Below, piece by piece: positions 1 through 5,512 of a stretch of 32,254 nt of DNA. The notes below the pieces were generated by a model. That model saw nothing but the letters and a program-made list of their open reading frames with translations. It did no database searches and was not told the origin of the DNA. The stretch lies in NCBI GenBank assembly GCA_027036775.1, contig JALWDS010000038.1:57254-89507 (forward strand). Reading direction: 5' to 3'. The position numbers were made by a program, and so were the translations under genes. Numbering within the stretch: the first letter of the stretch is position 1; each line of letters starts with the position of its first letter. This DNA comes from Archaeoglobaceae archaeon (GTDB lineage Archaea > Halobacteriota > Archaeoglobi > Archaeoglobales > Archaeoglobaceae).

Positions 1-42
1 TTATAATAATCTATTATTTTGTTATAATAATCTATTATTTTG
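1..42. repeat. two perfect tandem copies of a 21-bp AT-rich repeat
   Basis: Positions 1-21 and 22-42 are identical, and a third copy begins at 43 (ttataa) before diverging. Each unit carries an inverted repeat, AATAAT and ATTATT separated by CT (5-18 in the first copy). The 21-bp period is two helical turns, so dyads would face the same side of the DNA. The array may extend beyond the window edge. It lies upstream of the possible TATA region near 57-66 of the following gene, where an activator site would sit. No spacers are present, so this is not a CRISPR array. Confidence 0.8.
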
Positions 43-122
43 TTATAAGCGAAAGTATTTTAAATGGGATAGAAATAGAACGTTATGGCCTGTAACGCCA
101 TCCCCATGTAGGGGGTGGTATA

Positions 123-704
123 TTGAAGAGGGAGGTGTATGACGTGAGTAAACAGGCCAAAGACCTACTTGAAAAGGTAAACGGGGAGTGGAGAAGTATG
201 GATAGGATAGTTTCATTAATGAACGCAGTGGTAACGGGATACACGATAGCACTTTCAAAAGCTTTGGGGAGTGGAGCTACGGCCATGAGTCAACTGCTAA
301 TTAAGGAAATAGGTGACGTTCTATCCGAGATGGTTGATCAGATACTCGGTAGCAAACAGCTCGAATACAACGTCGAAAACAGGGTAGATTTGATAAAGTC
401 CGCTCTGCTTGAAATGGGAATTTGCAAAGAAGTTGAAGTCGTTTCCGAGGGAAAGGAGAATGAGGAAACTCATATCATTAAGATTTCAGACTCCATCTTT
501 CACCCTGCTCACATGGTCTTGGTCAAACAGGGATTTAAGGAGTTCCCCCTGAGCCCGGAGGGTTTTCTATGTGCCGCCGTTATCAGGAAAGTTTTGAGGC
601 TCAAAGAGGGTGGTGATCCCAAAGCACAGGTCCGTATAACGACTAAGCTTCCAACCAACGGAAAGACGTTGATTGTTGAAGTGAGAGAAGTAAAAATGAA
701 TTAA
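123..704 (+). CDS. conserved-looking protein of unknown function (193 aa)
   Basis: I do not recognise this family. The start is TTG at 123, preceded by a purine-rich GGGGGTGG stretch at 111-118 that fits a Shine-Dalgarno site. The N-terminal ~80 residues look helical, with an Ala/Ser/Gly-rich amphipathic stretch (MNAVVTGYTIALSKALGSG, about residues 33-51). The C-terminal half, residues ~95-190, looks alpha/beta and ends with two likely strands (VRITTKLP, TLIVEVREVK). There is no signal peptide or clear membrane span. The layout recalls small-molecule sensor domains, but no motif supports a specific assignment. Codon use matches the neighbours. It is monocistronic, convergent with the actin-like gene, and sits behind the 21-bp tandem repeats, which suggests specific regulation. 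Confidence 0.8.
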   Translation: MKREVYDVSKQAKDLLEKVNGEWRSMDRIVSLMNAVVTGYTIALSKALGSGATAMSQLLIKEIGDVLSEMVDQILGSKQLEYNVENRVDLIKSALLEMGICKEVEVVSEGKENEETHIIKISDSIFHPAHMVLVKQGFKEFPLSPEGFLCAAVIRKVLRLKEGGDPKAQVRITTKLPTNGKTLIVEVREVKMN

Positions 705-722
705 AATAATCGATGATAATAG

Positions 723-759
723 TCTCATAAAATTTTAAATTTAAGTTTTAAATATGAGA
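723..759. terminator. AT-rich inverted repeat between convergent genes
   Basis: TCTCATA at 723-729 is the reverse complement of TATGAGA at 753-759, and the intervening sequence is rich in A and T runs. It lies between the 3' ends of two convergent genes. A bidirectional terminator is the simplest reading. Archaeal termination depends mainly on T tracts, so the hairpin itself may not matter. Confidence 0.4.
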
Positions 760-762
760 TAT

Positions 763-1737
763 TTAGCTCTCCTTGGTCTTCGCAGCTATCAGACAACCCC
801 TCGCAACGCTGAATATAGGATCCCTTGCCATTCTGATCGTCGAAATCTCGACTGGCAGTCCAACCTTTGAAACCTTCTCCTCGAAAGCTTCCTTGAATCC
901 CCTCGGTTTTGCTGTTCCACCGGCCAAAACTATCGGAAACTCCACTTGAGGTGGTGAAACTTCGGCCAGCTTCCTCCTCAAGTTCTCTATGACGTAGGTC
1001 AGAAGGTAGTCGTAGTATATTGCTAAAGCACCCTCAACGCTACCCAGTTCGACCTCATACTTCAACTCGAACCTGCTCTCCTTTATCGCACACACCTGCT
1101 CCTTGGACATTCCCGTCGCCTTTGCGGTGTTCTCGTCAATCCAGTCACCTCCCCTCGCTATGCTGAAGGAAACTATAGGTGCTGCGAAATACGCTACGGT
1201 CACGTTCGTTAAACCGGCTCCGAAGCTTATACCTATTCCAGTAAAGCTGTTGTCCGCCAATTCCGAGTATATTACAGCCAATCCCTCGTCTATAGTGAAC
1301 GGCTTGTATCCAAGTTTTTTAACGAGAGCCTCCAAGGTCTTCCTGTGATACGTTGGCTCTATGTCGGAATCTATGGGGGTGGCTGGAGACGATATGCAAA
1401 CGACCTCCTCCCCGTTTGGAGAGCCCAAAACCCTTTCGAGTATGAGCTTTATTATCGGAAGTGCCTCCTTCTCCTCCGGACTCAATATTCCAGATTTCAT
1501 TGGCCTTCTCACGGACTTCTTAAAGACTGTAGCAAACTTCAAGGCGTCGTCACCCAAAACGTAGATCTTGTCTCCCCTAACTATGTATTGAACCTTGGCG
1601 TTGTCGAGCATCATCCTCGTCAAATCGCTGTAATCGAGCTCTAAGAAGGCGTTCCTCTGCTGAACGAAAACGACGTTGTCTCCTTCCATTTCGGAACAGA
1701 CTATGTTCATAGTCCCTACGTCCAATCCCTTGGCCAT
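763..1737 (-). CDS. actin/MreB/ParM-superfamily ATPase (archaeal actin-like protein)
   Basis: This 324-aa protein has the ASKHA/actin layout. Phosphate-1 is GLDVGTMN at residues 4-11, a connect-1-like DEGLAVIYSE lies near 150-159, phosphate-2 is GIGISFGAGLTN near 167-178, and the adenosine motif IVLAGGTAKPRG spans 269-280. Proteins of this family bind ATP and often form filaments. Its length is close to the ParM-like actin Ta0583 of Thermoplasma (from memory). One oddity is that the Asp usually found in phosphate-2 (as in MreB DIGGGT) is replaced by Ser in SFGAG. It is the second gene of a minus-strand unit, 29 bp after a four-helix membrane protein that could anchor it. No Shine-Dalgarno is obvious. 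The family is clear; a role in shape, segregation or envelope organisation is inference. Confidence 0.85.
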   Translation of the reverse strand: MAKGLDVGTMNIVCSEMEGDNVVFVQQRNAFLELDYSDLTRMMLDNAKVQYIVRGDKIYVLGDDALKFATVFKKSVRRPMKSGILSPEEKEALPIIKLILERVLGSPNGEEVVCISSPATPIDSDIEPTYHRKTLEALVKKLGYKPFTIDEGLAVIYSELADNSFTGIGISFGAGLTNVTVAYFAAPIVSFSIARGGDWIDENTAKATGMSKEQVCAIKESRFELKYEVELGSVEGALAIYYDYLLTYVIENLRRKLAEVSPPQVEFPIVLAGGTAKPRGFKEAFEEKVSKVGLPVEISTIRMARDPIFSVARGCLIAAKTKES

Positions 1738-1766
1738 GCTACAAATTCGCTACCAAGTTTAAAAGG

Positions 1767-2438
1767 TTAATCTTTTTTCATCCTACTCTCCATGTCCTTC
1801 AAAATTCTCGAAATTTCCGAAATCTCGTCGTCTTTGACTTTAACCTCCCTTTTCCCATCCTTAACCCTGTTCAGCATGTCCGCATCGTAATCGACGTTGT
1901 CCTTAACCTTAACAACCTTACCTATCCTCTCACCCAGAGGACCGAATTCGACGTTGTAGTCAAAGTCCTTTGCAACTATCTCAGATTCTGGAACTTCAAC
2001 GGGCTCAACGAACTTAACCTCCTCAAAATCCAAAGATTCCCTTCTTTTCTCCTCAGCCCTGCTCTCGACGATCCTTTGAACGACTTCACCGAACAGACCA
2101 CCGAACAGGGAGATCAGTCCGAAGGCGTAAAGAGTTGCTACAAACGTCACGTTGGGATAATACCAATCTTTTGGATAGAGGACTAGAAAAAGCACTATTG
2201 CGGTTAGGCACAGCGTCAAACCGACAACTCCAGCGACCTTAGAATACCTGAAGTATCCGAGCATTCCCGATACTCCGTGAAGGGCGATGGGAACGCCCAA
2301 ACCTATCAGGGTAAAGGTAAACTTCACCAGAAAAGGGTTGGAACCGTAGTGAAGTTGAAAGTGTATTATGAAAGCGAGTCCCAAGAGGATCAAACCCAAT
2401 CCAAACGAGAACACAAGTGAATAGCGGAAATACTTCAT
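1767..2438 (-). CDS. four-helix membrane protein with charged cytoplasmic tail, upstream of actin-like gene
   Basis: The 223-aa product has four hydrophobic segments, at about residues 7-28, 37-60, 65-88 and 97-119. A hydrophilic tail of ~100 residues follows, rich in Lys, Glu and Asp and ending in a likely helix (EISEISRILKDMESRMKKD). The short loop around YPKDWYYPNVTF resembles, from memory, a haloarchaeal membrane protein family (DUF7139-like), but I cannot confirm this. Gene order and the 29-bp gap suggest cotranscription with the actin-like ATPase, so the tail is a candidate filament anchor. A TATA-like element centred near 2464 lies 26 bp from the ATG, which predicts a leaderless transcript. 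A perfect palindrome occupies the DNA between TATA and start. Confidence 0.75.
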   Translation of the reverse strand: MKYFRYSLVFSFGLGLILLGLAFIIHFQLHYGSNPFLVKFTFTLIGLGVPIALHGVSGMLGYFRYSKVAGVVGLTLCLTAIVLFLVLYPKDWYYPNVTFVATLYAFGLISLFGGLFGEVVQRIVESRAEEKRRESLDFEEVKFVEPVEVPESEIVAKDFDYNVEFGPLGERIGKVVKVKDNVDYDADMLNRVKDGKREVKVKDDEISEISRILKDMESRMKKD

Positions 2439-2454
2439 GTCCTTAGCTAAGGAC
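2439..2454. promoter_or_regulatory. perfect 16-bp palindrome, candidate operator
   Basis: GTCCTTAGCTAAGGAC is a perfect palindrome that directly abuts the start codon (2436-2438) of the minus-strand membrane protein gene. It sits between the presumed TATA element (about 2460-2469) and the predicted start of transcription. A dimeric repressor bound here would block RNA polymerase. Regulation is inferred; the symmetry is plain in the sequence. Confidence 0.6.
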
Positions 2455-2487
2455 GAGAATTGATAAGCTTTTTCGTTTTCGACAAAA

Positions 2488-2499
2488 AGTTTATATACT
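2488..2499 (+). promoter_or_regulatory. TATA box of the TRAM-domain gene
   Basis: AGTTTATATACT, preceded by an A-rich BRE-like stretch, is the best consensus archaeal TATA element in the window. Initiation ~25 bp downstream would leave a leader of ~20 nt containing GGAGGTG (2527-2533) before the TTG start. This gene is thus leadered, unlike many of its neighbours. Confidence 0.7.
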
Positions 2500-2539
2500 A
2501 TCGGGACAACTTAAAGGATCAAATCTGGAGGTGTGAAAA

Positions 2540-2731
2540 TTGAAAAAACCGCCTGTAAACGTTGGAGAAGTTAGAGAGGTAAGGATAGTTGCGATGGGAA
2601 GCGGTGGGGACGGAATAGCAAAGGTGAACGGTTTCGTAGTTTTCGTTCCCGGGACCGAGTTAAACGACGTGGTTAGGGTGAGGATAACCAAGGTTTTGAA
2701 GAAGTTCGCTTTTGCGGAAGTTGTCGAATAG
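2540..2731 (+). CDS. small TRAM-domain protein
   Basis: The 63-aa product is a single TRAM domain, the small beta-barrel RNA-binding fold. Hallmarks are GEVREVRIVAMGSGGDGIAK and the following FVVFVPG strand at about residues 8-40. Such stand-alone proteins are abundant in euryarchaea and have been proposed as RNA chaperones. The TTG start at 2540 is chosen because a strong GGAGGTG site ends 6 nt upstream, and the in-frame GTG at 2531 is followed at once by a stop. A consensus TATA box near 2494 suggests strong expression. Its last 59 bp overlap the 3' end of pyrF on the other strand. Confidence 0.9.
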   Translation: MKKPPVNVGEVREVRIVAMGSGGDGIAKVNGFVVFVPGTELNDVVRVRITKVLKKFAFAEVVE

Positions 2732-3341
2732 ACCTTAAAATTTCTTCCGCCGACTTCCTTGGATCTTTAGATTCGTATATCGCCCTACCAACTATTACAT
2801 GGGTTGCGTATTTCACGACTTCTAAGCTACCCCCCTGTGCACCTATCCCCGGGCATATGACCTTTAAGCCTTCAACTATCTCCCTAAGTTTTTTTACCCT
2901 CTCAACCCTCGTAGCTGGAGCAACTATGCCGTGACATCCCAGTTCAACTGCCATCCTTGCAATCCTATCCGAAACGTCTTTAAAAAACTCTTCAGAACTC
3001 GTCAACTCCGTCACAACGTAAACCTCCCCTTCGTAGCCCTTAGCGACGTTCAAAACAGCCTTGACGGTTTCTCTACCAGAGAATCCGTGAACTATCACCG
3101 CTTTAGCCCCGTTCTCAAAGGCTATCTTTGCGATCGATGAGCTAACGTATGGTATGTCCGCTATCTTGAAGTCCGCAATCACGGGTCTAACCCTTGAAAG
3201 CTCCTCAATTACTCCAACACCGCACGATAAAACGAGGGGATAGTTGACCTTGACGTGGGAAACCAGATCCTTAACTTCTCTCGCAATCCTCAAAGCCCTG
3301 TCGCAATCGGGCAAGTCCAAAGCGAGTATTAGGTCAGTCAT
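2673..3341 (-). CDS. pyrF: orotidine 5'-phosphate decarboxylase
   Basis: It converts OMP to UMP, the last step of de novo pyrimidine synthesis. The 222-aa TIM barrel shows the catalytic DxKxxD motif in ADFKIADIP (D57, K59, D62), the conserved Lys in KVNYP (K31), and the phosphate-binding CPGIGAQGG and VGRAIY segments near residues 164 and 184. It is the last gene of the leuA-NYN-pyrF unit and its start overlaps the upstream gene by 8 bp. After the usual final helix (AEEILRSI) there is an extra tail of ~17 basic, Ser/Pro-rich residues. That tail is encoded opposite the TRAM gene and may have arisen from loss of a stop codon. Confidence 0.95.
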   Translation of the reverse strand: MTDLILALDLPDCDRALRIAREVKDLVSHVKVNYPLVLSCGVGVIEELSRVRPVIADFKIADIPYVSSSIAKIAFENGAKAVIVHGFSGRETVKAVLNVAKGYEGEVYVVTELTSSEEFFKDVSDRIARMAVELGCHGIVAPATRVERVKKLREIVEGLKVICPGIGAQGGSLEVVKYATHVIVGRAIYESKDPRKSAEEILRSIRQLPQKRTSSKPWLSSP

Positions 3342-3840
3342 ACTCGTAGTCCTCCTCGTTCAAAACTATGGCTATATCCGCGGAGTTCTTTAAGGCGGTA
3401 GAAAATCCGGGCTCCATTCCGATTATTATAGTCTCCTTTCCCATCTCCATAGCCTTCTTCAAAACCGCCTTGAAGTCCGCATCTCTCGTAACCAATGCCA
3501 GAACGTCTATCAAGTCGTTGTAGATCAAATCCATAGCCTCTACGGCCATTCTGACGTCAACGTCCCCTGAGGTTATCACTGGCTCGAAACCCTGATTTTC
3601 CACGGCCTCAATCAGTTTGTCGGTTGCGTATTGGTTTAAAAACACCTTTGCAACCTTTATGTCACCGTATTCGCTCAAGATTTCTCTAATTTCAACCAAA
3701 TTCAAGTTGAACTCCTTTCTGAGCATGTTCGGTCCATCTACGAGGACCGCTATCCTCTTTCTACTCTCCTGCTTCCTCCTCGAAAGAATCTCCTTGATCC
3801 TTTGAACCTTAGACAGACTCAACCTCTTCTTTATCGGCAT
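3334..3840 (-). CDS. NYN-domain (PIN-like, LabA/DUF88) putative ribonuclease
   Basis: The 168-aa protein has a basic N-terminal stretch (residues 1-30) followed by a NYN domain. Acidic motifs of the PIN-like fold are visible: VDGPN near 34-38, GDVDVRMAVEAM near 93-104, and TRDADF near 119-124. Members are thought to be Mg2+-dependent RNases; no substrate is known for this archaeal form. Its start lies inside the 3' end of leuA (32-bp overlap) with GGGGATGAG just upstream, and its end overlaps pyrF by 8 bp, so the three genes are probably translated from one mRNA. The metabolic link is unexplained. Confidence 0.88.
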   Translation of the reverse strand: MPIKKRLSLSKVQRIKEILSRRKQESRKRIAVLVDGPNMLRKEFNLNLVEIREILSEYGDIKVAKVFLNQYATDKLIEAVENQGFEPVITSGDVDVRMAVEAMDLIYNDLIDVLALVTRDADFKAVLKKAMEMGKETIIIGMEPGFSTALKNSADIAIVLNEEDYEYD

Positions 3841-5341
3841 TTCTCATCCCCTTTCTCCTCCTTTTGAGCATAAGGTAGTTTACCGCTTTAACTACCGCAT
3901 CGAAAGACGCCATGACTATGTCCGCACCTGCACTTCTCGCTGTAAAAGTCTCTCCGTCCTCGTCTTCAACGGTTACGTAGACGTTTGCGAGGGCATCGCT
4001 CCCACCGGTTATGGCATCCAACCTGAACTCCGTAATCCTAACTTTCCTACCCAGAAGCTCACTCACAGCCTTAAAAGTGGCATCCACTGGTCCAACACCT
4101 ATTGCCGAGGTGATTTTCCTCTCGCCCCACACGTTCGCGTTTATTACCGCTGTCGGAGTTATCTTGTTTCCCGTCAGCACCGTAACCTCTTCAACGCTCA
4201 GAACCTTGTCCTTCTCGCTGATCTCACCTAAAACAGACTCTGCAATTGCAAACAGATCCAAGTCCGTGACCTTCTTACCCTTGTCACCCAACTCCTTAAC
4301 CTTCTGAACTATCAAGCTCAACTTTTCATCATCAACGACGTAACCTGCGTCTTCCAAAATCTTCTTTATCTGATGCCTACCAGCGTGCTTTCCAACGACT
4401 ATCCTCCTCCTATGACCGACCATCTCTGGAGTTATTATGCCGGGCTCGAAAGTCCTCGCATCCTTCAAAACTCCGTGAGCGTGGATTCCGCTCTCGTGAC
4501 TGAACGCGTTTTCACCCACTATGGGTTTGTTCGGTGGCATCTTTACCCCAGTAAGTCTCTCAACCAATCTGGAGGTTTCAACCAAGTATTCCATCCTTAC
4601 GTTGGTCTTAAATCCTTCGGCGTAGAGTATTGCAACTACCTCCTCAAGAGGTGCGTTACCAGCCCTCTCACCCAAACCGTTAATAGTAACTTGAACCTCG
4701 TCGGCACCGGCTAAAACAGCTGAATATGTGTTTGCGGTAGCTAAGCCAAAATCGTTGTGACAGTGAACGTCTATCGGCACCTTGAGGTGATCCCTCAACT
4801 CCTTTATAAGCTCATAGAACTTGAACGGTGTTGCTATTCCTACCGTATCTGGAACGTTTACTATGTCAACTTTAGCATCCTCTACAGCTTTGTAAATTCT
4901 CTTTAGAAAATCTATTTCCGTTCTAGTAGCGTCCATTGCGGAAAACATGCACTCAACGCCGTGATCCTTAACGTATTCAACGGCATTTACCGCCATCTCA
5001 ACTATCTCCTCTGGACTCTTCTTTATGGTGTGTTCGACCTGAATCTTCGAAGTCGGAACAAATACGTGAACCATGTCCACGTCCGCATCAATCGCCCTGT
5101 CGATGTCCCCCTTAACAACCCTCGCCAAACCGCAAACCTTTGCGTTTAATCCCAAGTTTGCAATCTCCTTTACCGCCTCGAACTCACCCTTGGAAGCGGA
5201 GGGAAACCCAGCCTCTATTACATCTACTCCCAGCTTATCGAGCTGTTTGGCAATCTGAATCTTGTAGTTGACGGGTAGAGAGACTCCGGGCATCTGTTCT
5301 CCGTCCCTCAGCGTGGTATCGAAAATCTTGATCGTTCTCAT
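3809..5341 (-). CDS. leuA: 2-isopropylmalate synthase (LeuA/CimA family)
   Basis: Predicted to condense acetyl-CoA with 2-oxoisovalerate, the first step of leucine synthesis. The 510-aa protein has the DRE-TIM catalytic motif FDTTLRDGEQMPG near residues 5-17, the metal-binding HCHNDFG and the GLGERAGN loop, plus the C-terminal allosteric domain. NVPDTVGIATP and EAGFPSAS resemble LeuA more than citramalate synthase (CimA tends to have CDTVG), but substrate choice cannot be proven by eye. I set the start at ATG 5341 (MRTIKIF): a TATA-like AAATTTAAAAAAC at 5361-5373 is 26 bp upstream, whereas the longer ORF to 5398 runs through a box C/D sRNA. It leads the leuA-NYN-pyrF operon. Confidence 0.87.
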   Translation of the reverse strand: MRTIKIFDTTLRDGEQMPGVSLPVNYKIQIAKQLDKLGVDVIEAGFPSASKGEFEAVKEIANLGLNAKVCGLARVVKGDIDRAIDADVDMVHVFVPTSKIQVEHTIKKSPEEIVEMAVNAVEYVKDHGVECMFSAMDATRTEIDFLKRIYKAVEDAKVDIVNVPDTVGIATPFKFYELIKELRDHLKVPIDVHCHNDFGLATANTYSAVLAGADEVQVTINGLGERAGNAPLEEVVAILYAEGFKTNVRMEYLVETSRLVERLTGVKMPPNKPIVGENAFSHESGIHAHGVLKDARTFEPGIITPEMVGHRRRIVVGKHAGRHQIKKILEDAGYVVDDEKLSLIVQKVKELGDKGKKVTDLDLFAIAESVLGEISEKDKVLSVEEVTVLTGNKITPTAVINANVWGERKITSAIGVGPVDATFKAVSELLGRKVRITEFRLDAITGGSDALANVYVTVEDEDGETFTARSAGADIVMASFDAVVKAVNYLMLKRRRKGMRNADKEEVESV

Positions 5342-5360
5342 TGAGGTTAGAAGTTTGTCA

Positions 5361-5373
5361 AAATTTAAAAAAC
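5361..5373 (-). promoter_or_regulatory. TATA-like element of leuA
   Basis: An AAATTTAAAAAAC stretch is centred ~26 bp from the leuA ATG at 5341, consistent with a leaderless transcript. It starts immediately after the predicted 3' end of the adjacent C/D sRNA on the same strand. Confidence 0.55.
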
Positions 5374-5428
5374 TTTCAGCTACCCCAGAACTCATCATCC
5401 CATCAGAATCCCCAGCCTCATCATTCGT
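5373..5428 (-). ncRNA. box C/D guide sRNA (second of tandem pair)
   Basis: Read on the minus strand, all four boxes match consensus: C ATGATGA (5424-5418), D' CTGA (5406-5403), C' ATGATGA (5398-5392) and D CTGA (5379-5376). The D' guide is 11 nt (GGCTGGGGATT), the D'-C' spacer 4 nt, and the D guide 12 nt (GTTCTGGGGTAG). These sizes are typical of archaeal sRNAs that direct 2'-O-methylation with L7Ae, Nop5 and fibrillarin. By the N+5 rule the targets would be the second C of AATCC and of CTACC, in RNAs containing AATCCCCAGCC and CTACCCCAGAAC. I could not name the target. A TATA-like TTTTAAAAATCC lies ~25 bp upstream. Confidence 0.85.
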
Positions 5429-5445
5429 TTCAGTTTTAAGCCTTG

Positions 5446-5457
5446 GATTTTTAAAAT
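5446..5457 (-). promoter_or_regulatory. TATA-like element of the second tandem C/D sRNA
   Basis: On the minus strand TTTTAAAAATCC is centred near 5452, ~25 bp from the predicted sRNA 5' end near 5428. It lies in the short gap between the two C/D sRNAs, so the second RNA can be made independently. Confidence 0.5.
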
Positions 5458-5512
5458 TTCAGATGCCGTGGATATCATCACTCCTCAGATGGGCAAGGGT
5501 TTCATCACGCAA
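5456..5512 (-). ncRNA. box C/D guide sRNA overlapping the rqcH stop codon
   Basis: On the minus strand: C GTGATGA (5508-5502), D' CTGA (5488-5485), C' GTGATGA (5481-5475), D CTGA (5462-5459). The D' guide is 13 nt (AACCCTTGCCCAT), the D'-C' spacer 3 nt, and the D guide 12 nt (TATCCACGGCAT). The rqcH stop TGA (5507-5505) is part of box C, so this RNA may be released from the rqcH transcript 3' end. Only a weak TATA-like AAAATTCTTA (about 5541-5550) is seen upstream. N+5 predicts methylation of the last G of ATGGG and the last C of ATGCC in the targets; target RNAs unknown. Confidence 0.87.

Noticed and set aside
1-42. Edge of a CRISPR array
   Set aside because: The 21-bp units are directly adjacent with no spacers and consist almost only of A and T.
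5342-5398. N-terminal extension of LeuA starting MMSSGVAESF
   Set aside because: It overlaps a perfect C/D sRNA and the leuA TATA-like element, and the conserved family start is at Met 5341.
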